Assembly (NCBI GenBank): GCA_943356455.1
Contig: CALRFB010000007.1
Location: 1-21,166 of the forward strand
Direction of reading: 5' to 3'
DNA: 21,166 nucleotides
DNA from: Candidatus Nomurabacteria bacterium
Lineage (GTDB): Bacteria > Patescibacteriota > Minisyncoccia > Phycocordibacterales > UBA9973
Shown here: piece after piece, positions 1 through 6,530 of the stretch
How the letters are laid out: the number at the start of each line of letters is the position of its first letter
Numbering within the stretch: position 1 is the stretch's first letter
Translations under genes and position numbers: made by a program
Notes under the pieces: model-generated
The model's input: only the letters and a program-made list of their open reading frames with translations
Database searches by the model: none
What the model was told of the DNA's origin: nothing

Positions 1-38
1 CCCACCTTTGGAGCCCGGGCAGGATTGCTGGGGGGGGC

Positions 39-47
39 TGCTATAAT
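39..47 (+). promoter_or_regulatory. Extended -10 promoter of the GerMN gene
   Basis: TGC followed by a perfect TATAAT, ending 9 nt before the ATG at 57. This predicts a transcript with a leader of only a few bases. No -35 match stands out at normal spacing, which fits an extended -10 promoter. Confidence 0.6.
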
Positions 48-56
48 GGTCGCATT

Positions 57-1067
57 ATGAAAACACTTAACAAGGGTTTTGCTCCTATCGCAGTTATCTT
101 GATTATCGTAGCGGTATTAGCTGTCGGAGGCGGTCTGTACTACAGCTACAGCAAGAATAACCATCGCCCTGTTGAGGAAGGAATGGCACCGATATATAAC
201 CCAGATAATGAAAACTATCAGCCAGTAAACACAGCACCGAAGCCGAATACCCAAGTGACCAACACAACGACACAAAATGGAGCTAATAGCTGCCTTGTCA
301 TTACTTCACCGACCATAAACCACACTGTGTCTTTCCCGCTGGCTATAACTGGCTACATCAATACCGCAGGCGCTGTAGCGGGAACCTGTACAAAATGGGG
401 TGCGTTTGAAGGAACAGCAGGTGATGTAGTTGTGAAGGATACGAACGGGAACGCAAAAAGTGTTGCAGTAAAAATAAAAACAATTGGCGATTATTCCGTT
501 GGCATGCAACACTGGCCAATTACTCTTACCATTCCGAGCTTAACGAGTTCGCCAACAACAAGCCAAATCGCATTACATTTTACAGGAGATGCACAAGCTG
601 ATGGCGAAATTGCTGCCACTAAAGTTCTTACACCGTTTACGGTTACACCTTGGCCACAACCAAACCCAACCCAACAGCAATCGTCTACGATGAATATAAA
701 AGTATATTTTTACAATGCTGTTTCTGACCCTGGGTTGCCAGATTGTCGCATCAATTACTCTGTCAACAGAACTATCCCGCAAACATCTGCTGTTGCGCGA
801 GCAAGTCTAGAAAAACTCTTCGCTGGTCCAACCGCAGCAGAGAGTACTGCAGGGTATGGAAGTTTCATTCAACAGGGAGTAGTAATAAACTCACTGACGA
901 TAATCAATGGCGTTGCCCACCTTGATATTTCTAAAGAACCTTCGACAGGTGGTTCTTGCGGAGTTACAGGGTCGTCTATGCAGATAAAAAATACTCTCCT
1001 GCAATTTCCCACCATTCAGAGCTATGAGCTCACGGTAAACGGACAAGTTCTACCTAATGACATCTAG
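57..1067 (+). CDS. Membrane-anchored Gmad2/GerMN domain protein
   Basis: Predicted cell-surface protein, 336 aa. Residues 8-30 form a hydrophobic N-terminal helix after the basic start MKTLNKGFAPI; the KG-F junction resembles a prepilin cleavage site, but the usual Glu at +5 is absent, so a plain membrane anchor is as likely. Residues 32-75 are a Pro/Asn/Thr-rich linker. Residues about 79-197 look like the Ig-like Gmad2 domain (SCLVITSP start, GDVVVKD) and 212-332 look like a GerMN domain (KVYFYN, ARASLEKLFAGPT, VAHLDIS). Both domains were named from spore germination proteins but are common in non-sporulating bacteria as envelope domains. Paired cysteines in each domain (79/111, 230/301) could form disulfides. 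The domain calls rest on pattern recognition. Stop is TAG. Confidence 0.8.
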   Translation: MKTLNKGFAPIAVILIIVAVLAVGGGLYYSYSKNNHRPVEEGMAPIYNPDNENYQPVNTAPKPNTQVTNTTTQNGANSCLVITSPTINHTVSFPLAITGYINTAGAVAGTCTKWGAFEGTAGDVVVKDTNGNAKSVAVKIKTIGDYSVGMQHWPITLTIPSLTSSPTTSQIALHFTGDAQADGEIAATKVLTPFTVTPWPQPNPTQQQSSTMNIKVYFYNAVSDPGLPDCRINYSVNRTIPQTSAVARASLEKLFAGPTAAESTAGYGSFIQQGVVINSLTIINGVAHLDISKEPSTGGSCGVTGSSMQIKNTLLQFPTIQSYELTVNGQVLPNDI

Positions 1068-1174
1068 TCTTTGCAAAGAATAGCTACTTCACGATAAATA
1101 AAGAAGAAAGCTGTATTTATTGCTGTAAAACTGTAAGCTTTGGCAGTATAATGTGCCCACGATTGCTCATAATT

Positions 1175-1206
1175 GCAGTTCTCACTTCGTCCACCAGTCC
1201 GCGCAA
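1175..1206. repeat. Intergenic repeat, copy A
   Basis: This block matches 2059-2090 at about 25 of 30 positions. Both copies share GCAGTTCT, ACTTCG, CCAC and CCGCGCA in order, and both lie in a plus-strand 3' spacer just before a terminator hairpin. See the finding on its minus-strand reading frame. Confidence 0.65.
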
Positions 1207-1225
1207 AGAATAGTAAAGAAAAACT

Positions 1226-1245
1226 CCGCAGGAATGCGGGCTTTT
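1226..1245 (+). terminator. Rho-independent terminator
   Basis: Stem CCGCA/TGCGG (1226-1230 with 1235-1239) closed by a GGAA tetraloop, then GC and a run of four T. It follows repeat copy A and would end transcription from the GerMN gene. Confidence 0.6.
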
Positions 1246-1268
1246 GTGTGGATTAATAAAATTGCTCT

Positions 1269-1277
1269 TGCTATAAT
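1269..1277 (+). promoter_or_regulatory. Extended -10 promoter, leaderless
   Basis: TGC plus a perfect TATAAT, ending exactly 6 nt before the ATG at 1284. With standard spacing (+1 is the seventh base after the -10) transcription would begin at the A of the start codon. Confidence 0.65.
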
Positions 1278-1283
1278 TTCAAC

Positions 1284-1961
1284 ATGGAAAATAAACCAAT
1301 GATTAGTCAAGAAAAAACGAGCTGGAAAACTCTTTTTACTATTGCTGTACTGAGTATCGTGCAAGTTATAGGTGGTATATATGGCATCCTCCTCTTGTTT
1401 TTCAATGGCTTGGATACTTTTAGTCCAGTACTATTAATTGAAGCAATTATCATTTTACTTGTCGTGGTTACTCTGCCACTCAGATATTGGCATTCAGCAC
1501 GTAAGAACGGCAAAGGTTTCCTTTTTGTATTTAACTTGCTTATTAGCCTTGGTGTTCTTGTTGTGTTGGTAATATTCGGGATACAGGCTATTGTTGGCGG
1601 AATAAAAAATGGAAAAGAACAAGTGCGGGTTCGTCAGCAGAATACTGTAGAAATAGAATCCGAAAAAGTTCTCTACGAAGCAGTAGTCGCTGCATCTCAC
1701 GGAGTGACGATCACTGGATGGAAAGGTCTAAATGATTATCCATTTTGGCTATTTGATACGGATAAAAATTTCATGATCTCACCGTACGTGTCAGCTACTC
1801 CGGAAAATATAGCCTATGTTGAAAAAAATATAGTGGGCCGCACATTCGATGTTAAGGTTCCTTCTTTTGGCCAAGGGGTGGTATATAAAAGTAATTCGAC
1901 TAAAAAACCTATTTGCCGTGAATGCCAGCTCCTTCTCGGTGGTAATGTTGTTTCTGAATAA
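1284..1961 (+). CDS. Three-helix membrane protein, unknown function
   Basis: 225 aa, family not recognised. Three hydrophobic segments lie at about 16-40, 46-66 and 78-107, followed by a soluble C-terminal half (about 110-225). That half includes YPFWLFDTDKNFMISPYVS, which looks like a small folded domain rather than a linker, and a single CREC motif near 211-214, too little to call a metal site. The start is fixed by the -10 box 6 nt upstream of the ATG. It stands alone, between a terminator upstream and another at 2092-2126. Stop is TAA. Confidence 0.7.
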   Translation: MENKPMISQEKTSWKTLFTIAVLSIVQVIGGIYGILLLFFNGLDTFSPVLLIEAIIILLVVVTLPLRYWHSARKNGKGFLFVFNLLISLGVLVVLVIFGIQAIVGGIKNGKEQVRVRQQNTVEIESEKVLYEAVVAASHGVTITGWKGLNDYPFWLFDTDKNFMISPYVSATPENIAYVEKNIVGRTFDVKVPSFGQGVVYKSNSTKKPICRECQLLLGGNVVSE

Positions 1962-2058
1962 GAAGACTGGTTGTGCAATAAAGATGATCATTGAACATCT
2001 CTGCTACTAGTTCTGATAATATACTGCCGGCGGTTTATTTTACTGAGTAATTTCTATA

Positions 2059-2090
2059 GCAGTTCTAACTTCGCCCACTAAGCCGCGCAG
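2059..2090. repeat. Intergenic repeat, copy B
   Basis: Second copy of the block at 1175-1206, again directly before a terminator hairpin. The two copies differ at scattered single positions and have no indel in the aligned 30 nt. Confidence 0.65.
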
Positions 2091-2091
2091 A

Positions 2092-2126
2092 AATACAAAA
2101 AACCCCACTCGGGGCTTTTTTGTATT
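2092..2126. terminator. Long, nearly symmetric terminator hairpin
   Basis: Left arm AATACAAAAAACCCC and right arm GGGG-C-TTTTTTGTATT with loop ACTC and one bulged C. There is a T run on both strands, so it could work in both directions. Confidence 0.75.
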
Positions 2127-2190
2127 CGATTATAATTTTTTGTATACTTGTTAAGTATATTATTAATAAGGTAGATATCTACTTACCTAT

Positions 2191-2322
2191 ATGAATGACG
2201 AGGCATTAAAAGAACTGGCTCAAAAAGTAGTCGATGGCAAAGCAACAACCGAAGAATCTCTTCAGTTTATGAAAGAGTTTAATTTGTTACTCACTGAATT
2301 AAAAGAAGAATTAAAGAATTAA
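2191..2322 (+). CDS. Small acidic helical protein (43 aa)
   Basis: A 43-residue ORF starting MNDEALKELAQKVV and ending in a charged ELKEELKN tail. It is predicted to be almost fully helical, with regularly spaced Leu/Phe that could form a helical hairpin or coiled coil. It ends 5 nt before the ATG of the next gene, so the two are very likely co-transcribed. There is no Shine-Dalgarno sequence. A 12-bp palindrome (GTAGATATCTAC, 2171-2182) lies between possible -10 boxes (TATAAT 2131-2136, TATACT 2143-2148) and the start. Function unknown; I read it as a real gene because of its coding-like composition and tight spacing. Confidence 0.6.
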   Translation: MNDEALKELAQKVVDGKATTEESLQFMKEFNLLLTELKEELKN

Positions 2323-2327
2323 TATAT

Positions 2328-2717
2328 ATGGAACAATTTCCCCAGAACGAAGAAATATACGAGAATGTACTTGAAAGTCAAAAAGCAGAAATGGCAGAAA
2401 GTATTGAAGAAGTAGCAGACTTAGTCGTTGAAAAAAATGGCATGTATACCGAAAAAGCTAAACTACTTTTAATGCGCATAGCCAAAGTAGCGTCGGGTGC
2501 CGTTGCAGTTGGAGCGGGCGCAGCCGCACTTACTGCTATGGGTGTTGGCGTATATGAAGTTGTACAAGATTCGTCTATCACCCAAGGAGATAGAGAATTC
2601 TTGTATGAAGCAATGAATCTCACAGCGTTTGTTGCGGCGATCGGTGCCATTGGTATGGTGCAGTGTCAAGAAATAATAAATAAAATAAAAACCAAAATAG
2701 CTTCTGCTACGGTTTAA
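2328..2717 (+). CDS. Small membrane protein (129 aa), unknown
   Basis: The N-terminal 50 residues are acidic and helical (ENVLESQKAEMAESIEEVAD). Two hydrophobic segments follow: an Ala/Gly-rich one at about 55-79 and a second at about 96-113, then a short basic tail. The Ala/Gly richness suggests tightly packed helices. It is probably translated from the same mRNA as the 43-aa protein, 5 nt upstream. Family not recognised. Stop is TAA. Confidence 0.65.
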   Translation: MEQFPQNEEIYENVLESQKAEMAESIEEVADLVVEKNGMYTEKAKLLLMRIAKVASGAVAVGAGAAALTAMGVGVYEVVQDSSITQGDREFLYEAMNLTAFVAAIGAIGMVQCQEIINKIKTKIASATV

Positions 2718-2743
2718 ATATCTTAAAAACATATAGGGAAACG

Positions 2744-2752
2744 TGCTATACT
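2744..2752 (+). promoter_or_regulatory. Extended -10 promoter
   Basis: TGC-TATACT, ending 24 nt before the ATG at 2777, predicting a leader of about 18 nt. A second weaker box (TATACA, 2769-2774) sits too close to the start to be used. Confidence 0.45.
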
Positions 2753-2776
2753 TCTTGTGTAAGTTGACTATACATT

Positions 2777-3028
2777 ATGGAAACAGTTTTTAAAGCTGAT
2801 ATTTTCTTTTTTGTCACAACCATAGCCGTTGGGCTGGTGGCTGTGTTCATGATAATTGCGTTGTGCTACAGTATAATCATGATCCGCCGTCTGCGGATGC
2901 TCATTGAAAAAGTCGAAACAAATGTAGATGACGCAAATGTCCACGTAAAGGAATTGGTAGACCGTATCAAAGAAAGTGTTATATTCGCGTTCTTGTTTAA
3001 AAAAAAGAACAAAAGAAAGAATTCATAA
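2777..3028 (+). CDS. Single-pass membrane protein with basic tail (83 aa)
   Basis: One long hydrophobic helix at about 9-36, then a charged amphipathic stretch (IEKVETNVDDANVHVKELVDRIKES) that could form a coiled coil, and a Lys/Arg-rich end (KKKNKRKNS). The layout recalls DUF948/YtxH-like envelope proteins, but I cannot assign it firmly. It sits 41 nt upstream of a second anchored basic protein and may act with it at the membrane. Stop is TAA. Confidence 0.65.
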   Translation: METVFKADIFFFVTTIAVGLVAVFMIIALCYSIIMIRRLRMLIEKVETNVDDANVHVKELVDRIKESVIFAFLFKKKNKRKNS

Positions 3029-3069
3029 TGTGTGGTCCAATACTTTATTACTAATTTTTTTATAATCAT

Positions 3070-3474
3070 ATGAAAGCCAAAAGCAAAAAAAGCAATGTCG
3101 GAAAAGCAGTAGCGATCGGTGCTGGTGTCGCAGCTCTGGCTGCAGCAGGATACTATTTTCTGGGCCCAAAAGGCAAAGAGCACCAGAAAGCTTCCAAAGA
3201 GTGGATGGTTAAAATGAAAAAAGAAGTTATTACCAAAATGAAGAAAATGAAAGATGTCAGCGAAGAGACATATTCAAATTTGGTAGATACTATTGCAGCA
3301 GGATATGCTGCAGCAGGCGGTAAACCAGAAGTTACTAAACTCGCAAAAGAATTGAAAGGTTATTGGAAATCTATTTCAAAAGGAACTTCTACCGCAGGAT
3401 CAAAAGTCAAAAAAACTGCCAAGAAAGTAGTAAAAAAAGTTGCAAAGAAAAGCACAAAAAAAGCCACGAAATAG
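3070..3474 (+). CDS. YtxH-like anchored protein with histone H1-like tail
   Basis: 134 aa. A short basic start (MKAKSKKSN) is followed by an Ala/Gly-rich helix at about 11-31 ending FLGPKGKEHQK, as in YtxH-type proteins. The middle helical part (40-105) is Lys-rich. The last 25 residues are runs of KK-A/V/S (KKTAKKVVKKVAKKSTKKA), like the DNA-binding tails of bacterial H1-like proteins. A membrane anchor plus a polycationic tail could tether DNA, RNA or anionic polymer at the membrane; this is inference. TATAAT at 3061-3066 is only 3 nt from the ATG, too close for normal initiation, so the true promoter is unclear. A terminator follows the TAG stop. Confidence 0.7.
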   Translation: MKAKSKKSNVGKAVAIGAGVAALAAAGYYFLGPKGKEHQKASKEWMVKMKKEVITKMKKMKDVSEETYSNLVDTIAAGYAAAGGKPEVTKLAKELKGYWKSISKGTSTAGSKVKKTAKKVVKKVAKKSTKKATK

Positions 3475-3480
3475 TACAAT

Positions 3481-3514
3481 AAAAAAACAGCTTGCAAATT
3501 TAGGCTGTTTTTTT
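3481..3514 (+). terminator. Rho-independent terminator
   Basis: Eleven-bp stem: AAAAAAACAGC (3481-3491) pairs with GCTGTTTTTTT (3504-3514) around a 12-nt loop. It ends the cluster of small membrane protein genes. Confidence 0.8.
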
Positions 3515-3550
3515 ATGTAGTATCTTAAGCTTTTCTTAAGGCAATATAAG

Positions 3551-3556
3551 TATACT
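3551..3556 (+). promoter_or_regulatory. -10 promoter element, leaderless
   Basis: TATACT, ending 7 nt before the ATG at 3564. This supports ATG 3564 over the upstream GTG at 3558, which would lie before the transcription start. Confidence 0.55.
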
Positions 3557-3563
3557 GGTGTAC

Positions 3564-4553
3564 ATGACTAACCCTATACTTGATTTGTCGCAATTCCGTA
3601 CGATATTCAATCGTTATTTCGACGCATATATTGAAAAGAAAATGATCACCAGTGTTCCGCAGCATATACAAAGCATTTTTTCTCATATTAAGAAACTGAG
3701 TACCGACGGCAAAAGACTCCGTCCATACATGGCGTATCTGGGCTTCCGTATATATTGCAATGACGAAAAACAAATTTTTGAAAAACTTATCTGCATAGAA
3801 TTATTCCATTTCTATGCACTTATTCACGATGACATTATAGACAATGCATCAACCAGGCACGGTGTTGCCACGATTGGCTGTGCTTATCCGGCCCCCGGAC
3901 ATGCTCCAGCGTTCGCCCTTCTAGTGGGCGACTATATTTTATCGTGTGCGTATTTTGAGGCCACAAAATCTTTCCCCGAACAAACACAAGAATTGGGGTT
4001 AAGGGAATTTGCCACAATGGCAGAAGAAGTTATTTACGGACAAATGATCGATGTCTCTTTGTCAGGCACGTGGAATGCTTCAGAGGAAATACTAGAACAA
4101 AAAAATATGTTAAAAACAGCAAGTTATACATTTACTCACCCGCTCTTGCTTGGTATTGCGATGTCGGGCTCGCAACTGAACGACGAAGTAAGAAAATGGC
4201 TTACCGATGTTGGAGCCTTACTTGGTCGAGCATTTCAAATGCAAGATGATATCGGTGATATCGAAAATGACGCTCGGGAAGGCCAACCAACATTACTGAC
4301 CAATTTTCTTTATCAACATGGCACACCACAACAAAAAATACTTTTCAAGAAAATGTTCGGCTCAAAAGAAATTACCCAAAAGGATAAAGTGGGTCCTGTT
4401 GAGATCATGACCGTTTCGGGCGCAGTGGCTTTTGCCCAAGACTATGTAACGGCGAGACTACAAGCAGTCACTCTATCTCTTGGGCAAGCCCCGATATCAG
4501 TAGTTGCCAAAACTGCATTTACTGGTGTTATAGAATTAGTAGCAGCTTTATAA
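3564..4553 (+). CDS. Polyprenyl (short-chain) diphosphate synthase
   Basis: Trans-prenyltransferase of the IspA/CrtE family, condensing isopentenyl diphosphate with an allylic diphosphate. Visible motifs (numbered from ATG 3564): GKRLRP at 49-54; first Asp-rich motif DDIID at 89-93 followed by STRHG; second Asp-rich motif in FQMQDDIGDIEND, with DDIGD at 228-232. Length (329 aa) is normal. The residue five before the first Asp motif is Tyr (FYALIHDD), which in this family usually limits the product to C15-C20. The usual GKPT after the second motif reads GQPT. No other isoprenoid gene is nearby, so substrates may come from a distant pathway or a host. The GTG at 3558 is an alternative start, but the -10 box argues against it. 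Confidence 0.9.
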   Translation: MTNPILDLSQFRTIFNRYFDAYIEKKMITSVPQHIQSIFSHIKKLSTDGKRLRPYMAYLGFRIYCNDEKQIFEKLICIELFHFYALIHDDIIDNASTRHGVATIGCAYPAPGHAPAFALLVGDYILSCAYFEATKSFPEQTQELGLREFATMAEEVIYGQMIDVSLSGTWNASEEILEQKNMLKTASYTFTHPLLLGIAMSGSQLNDEVRKWLTDVGALLGRAFQMQDDIGDIENDAREGQPTLLTNFLYQHGTPQQKILFKKMFGSKEITQKDKVGPVEIMTVSGAVAFAQDYVTARLQAVTLSLGQAPISVVAKTAFTGVIELVAAL

Positions 4554-4581
4554 AAGTGCATACAATGGTACACTTATTACT

Positions 4582-5337
4582 ATGAAAGCTACATACACCC
4601 GCACGTTTAGCGTGCCAGTCATTATGGAACATAAGCCACTTTTTTTAACACAAGAAAAGAAGTATGTTCTTACCATTCGAGATTTACCGAATGAAAATAA
4701 ACCACGAGAAAAATTGGTCCGAGACGGGGTTGGTTTTTTGTCGATGCCCGAATTACTATCTGTTATTTTTCAAACTGGAACAAAGAAAGAGGATGTACTC
4801 ACTATGAGTAATCGCATACTCAAAGAGTACGGTGAAAAAAGCATTACTACAGCTCGTAATCCAAAAGACGTTAGTCGTGACCTCGATATACCTGTTGGAC
4901 GCGCTGCTCAGCTCGTTGCTATCGTAGAGCTTGGACGCAGACTTTTTGAAAGGAATCCAAACGGCGGAAAAGTTATCCGCACAGCCAAAGACGTATATGC
5001 TTACACCAAAGGCATGGAAGATTTACCCAAAGAGCATCTTCGTGGTATTTACCTCAACAGCCACTACAAAGTTATTCACGATGAAGTTATATCGATGGGT
5101 ACAATCGATGCCAACATCATTCACCCACGAGAAGTTTTTAAACCAGCTCTCGAATATTCTGCAGTTGCAGTAATATTGGTGCACAACCATCCATCTGGCG
5201 TTTTGAAACCAAGCGCCGACGATATCACCGTAACAAATCAGCTCATTGATGCAGGTAAGTTGCTTGGTATAGAAATTATCGACCACGTCATCGTGTCGCG
5301 TGGGGGATACAGGAGTATTATTTCCGAAAACGAATAG
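4582..5337 (+). CDS. radC: RadC/UPF0758 JAMM-domain protein
   Basis: 251 aa. The N-terminal helix-hairpin region starts with the family sequence LTIRDLPNENKPREKL (residues 30-45) and includes FLSMPELLSVIFQTGT. The C-terminal JAMM metalloprotease-like domain carries HNHPSGVLKPSADD at 201-214: His201, His203, Ser211 and Asp214 match HxH-x7-SxxD, and Glu168 (HDEV) is a candidate for the upstream Glu. The name comes from an old repair phenotype later ascribed elsewhere; the true substrate is unknown. About 28 extra residues precede the usual start, and Met15 is an alternative. TACAAT at 4561-4566, preceded by TG, is a likely -10 giving a leader of about 8 nt. Stop is TAG. Confidence 0.88.
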   Translation: MKATYTRTFSVPVIMEHKPLFLTQEKKYVLTIRDLPNENKPREKLVRDGVGFLSMPELLSVIFQTGTKKEDVLTMSNRILKEYGEKSITTARNPKDVSRDLDIPVGRAAQLVAIVELGRRLFERNPNGGKVIRTAKDVYAYTKGMEDLPKEHLRGIYLNSHYKVIHDEVISMGTIDANIIHPREVFKPALEYSAVAVILVHNHPSGVLKPSADDITVTNQLIDAGKLLGIEIIDHVIVSRGGYRSIISENE

Positions 5338-5383
5338 CCAAAACGATAAAAACTGAGAGAAAACCGAAGTTAAACAAAACCAC

Positions 5384-5626
5384 ATGCCAGTAATAACCAA
5401 GTACAACATTCCTAAAACAGTACGCTATATCCGCGACGCGGACACAGATTCATATAGCTCAGCGAATAGTGCTGAACTCCGAAATCATTTTATAAATGCA
5501 TCTATACTTTTTCGCGTACGCGTGGAACAACTACTTTCGCTCAGTCATACGACAACTGAAGCAGAAGCTGACAGCACAAAAGTCATGCTTGATGTACTAG
5601 TAGAAGCCAAGCGCCGAATAAAATAA
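5384..5626 (+). CDS. Conserved-looking small protein (80 aa), unknown
   Basis: Soluble, mostly helical after residue 28, rich in Ser/Thr/Ala, ending in a basic VLVEAKRRIK. No membrane segment, cysteines or known motif. It begins 46 nt after radC with no visible promoter, so it is likely the last gene of the radC transcript, and the long terminator begins at its stop codon (TAA). I do not recognise the family. Confidence 0.55.
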   Translation: MPVITKYNIPKTVRYIRDADTDSYSSANSAELRNHFINASILFRVRVEQLLSLSHTTTEAEADSTKVMLDVLVEAKRRIK

Positions 5627-5658
5627 AAAGAGGTTATTACATTGTAATAACCTCTTTT
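5626..5658. terminator. Bidirectional terminator with 15-bp stem
   Basis: AAAAGAGGTTATTAC (5626-5640) pairs perfectly with GTAATAACCTCTTTT (5644-5658) around the loop ATT. Flanking A and T runs serve both strands, matching the convergent genes that end at 5626 (+) and 5660 (-). Confidence 0.9.
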
Positions 5659-5659
5659 G

Positions 5660-6124
5660 CTACACTATTCGCTTGTAGGCTTTTTCGATCAGATGCTTAT
5701 CTTTGTTTTTGACGTCGCGCTGATTGAGCATGACATTTAAAACATAGTTTCGTGGAAACATTCTAGCTTCCACAACATCAGAGTCATTTGTGATATTTTT
5801 GGTTTCAAACCATGGTACATGACCTCGGTAATGGCAGACAATATATTTTGTCACTGAGCCATTTCCAAATCTGTTTATATACGAATACACTTTCTTCATG
5901 AGTCGTGCCATCGTTTTGACGCCAGCTTCCTCGTAGATTTCGCGCATGCCAGTGAAATTGAATTTTTCACCTGGTTCCGCACCTCCTCCCGGAAGACCCC
6001 ATAAATTGTTTTTATCACGTACGAGAAGCACATACGGCATCTCGTCTTTTATTGACTCTATTATGCATCCGACCCAAGTGTGGTCGATGTCTAATTCGAC
6101 TGCTTTTCCTTGAATCGTTTCCAT
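5660..6124 (-). CDS. Nudix hydrolase
   Basis: 154 aa from the start chosen here. The Nudix box GX5EX7REUXEEXGU is complete at residues 47-69 (G47, E53, then REIYEEAGV at 61-69), preceded by LWGLPGG as in MutT-type enzymes. It should hydrolyse a nucleoside diphosphate linked to another group; the exact substrate cannot be read. An ORF start 33 nt upstream (MLLYG) is excluded because its ATG lies inside the promoter, before the expected transcription start. From METIQ the leader would be about 17 nt. Two nearby cysteines are not a clear motif. It is a single-gene unit ending at the shared terminator; stop is TAG. Confidence 0.88.
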   Translation of the reverse strand: METIQGKAVELDIDHTWVGCIIESIKDEMPYVLLVRDKNNLWGLPGGGAEPGEKFNFTGMREIYEEAGVKTMARLMKKVYSYINRFGNGSVTKYIVCHYRGHVPWFETKNITNDSDVVEARMFPRNYVLNVMLNQRDVKNKDKHLIEKAYKRIV

Positions 6125-6147
6125 GATGTAATTGTTTTGTTTGCCAT

Positions 6148-6176
6148 ATAATAGCATTAAAAGAGAGTATTGTCAA
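6148..6176 (-). promoter_or_regulatory. Strong sigma-70-type promoter of the Nudix gene
   Basis: On the minus strand: TTGACA (6176-6171), a 17-nt spacer that ends in TGC, then TATTAT (6153-6148). This is a consensus -35 at ideal spacing with an extended -10. It decides the start codon of the gene downstream. Confidence 0.8.
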
Positions 6177-6192
6177 TAATCCCAAACAAGCA

Positions 6193-6221
6193 TTGAATTA
6201 AAGCCCAAAATACAGTATATT
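6193..6221 (+). promoter_or_regulatory. Promoter of the tRNA-Thr operon
   Basis: TTGAAT (6193-6198), 17-nt spacer, TATATT (6216-6221). Transcription would start near 6228, giving the first tRNA a leader of about 80 nt that contains both 35-bp repeats. Confidence 0.55.
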
Positions 6222-6239
6222 TTGCCTGTTGCGATATAT

Positions 6240-6309
6240 GCCGTTGTAGCTGTTTGGTGCGGAGCCAAAAAATCGCCGTTGTAGCTGTTTGGTGCGGAGC
6301 CAAAAAATC
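6240..6309 (+). repeat. Two 35-bp tandem repeats copying a tRNA 5' end
   Basis: Two identical 35-bp units (6240-6274 and 6275-6309). Each begins GCCGTTGTAGCT, the same 12 bases as the mature 5' end of the tRNA-Thr that starts in phase at 6310. Each unit then reads GTTTGGTGCGGAGCC and an A-rich stretch. Within a unit TTTGG and CCAAA can form a small hairpin. Confidence 0.9.
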
Positions 6310-6385
6310 GCCGTTGTAGCTCAGTTGGTAGAGCACGATATTGGTAATATCGAGGTCATCGGTTCAATCCCGATCAACGGCTCCA
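6310..6385 (+). tRNA. tRNA-Thr (anticodon GGU)
   Basis: Complete cloverleaf: acceptor GCCGTTG/CAACGGC, D arm GCTC-AGTTGGTA-GAGC, anticodon stem CGATA/TATCG with loop TTGGTAA (anticodon GGT), variable loop AGGTC, T arm ATCGG-TTCAATC-CCGAT. Discriminator T, and the 3' CCA is encoded (6383-6385). Reads ACC and ACU. Confidence 0.95.
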
Positions 6386-6396
6386 TGTGAATAGTT

Positions 6397-6469
6397 GCCA
6401 CCCTAGCTCAGTTGGTAGAGCACTCCCTTCGTAAGGGAGGGGTCCCGAGTTCGATCCTCGGGGGTGGCT
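6397..6469 (+). tRNA. tRNA-Thr (anticodon CGU)
   Basis: Acceptor GCCACCC/GGGTGGC, D arm identical to its neighbour, anticodon stem CTCCC/GGGAG with loop TTCGTAA (anticodon CGT), T arm CCGAG-TTCGATC-CTCGG, discriminator T. CCA is not encoded (CAG follows), unlike the first tRNA 11 nt upstream, so CCA must be added by an enzyme. Reads ACG. Confidence 0.95.
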
Positions 6470-6518
6470 CAGCAAATTGCCCCGATATATCTTTTATTGC
6501 CTTTTTTCTAAAAATCCG

Positions 6519-6524
6519 TATACT
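6519..6524 (+). promoter_or_regulatory. -10 promoter element of rpmF, leaderless
   Basis: TATACT, ending exactly 6 nt before the ATG at 6531, predicting transcription from the start codon itself. Confidence 0.6.
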
Positions 6525-6530
6525 GTCTTC

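Noticed and set aside
1182..1364. 60-aa minus-strand ORF over repeat copy A
   Set aside because: It covers the promoter and start of the 1284 gene and is in a different frame from the conserved LRGLV-EVRTAI reading.
3558..3563. GTG start for the prenyl synthase
   Set aside because: It adds only two residues and lies before the transcription start implied by the TATACT at 3551-3556.
6125..6157. Longer N-terminus (MLLYG) of the minus-strand Nudix protein
   Set aside because: The ATG and next codons fall within the TTGACA-17-TATTAT promoter, upstream of the transcription start.
6240..6309. CRISPR-like repeat
   Set aside because: Units are directly abutting with no spacers and match the adjacent tRNA 5' end, so this is tandem duplication and not CRISPR.
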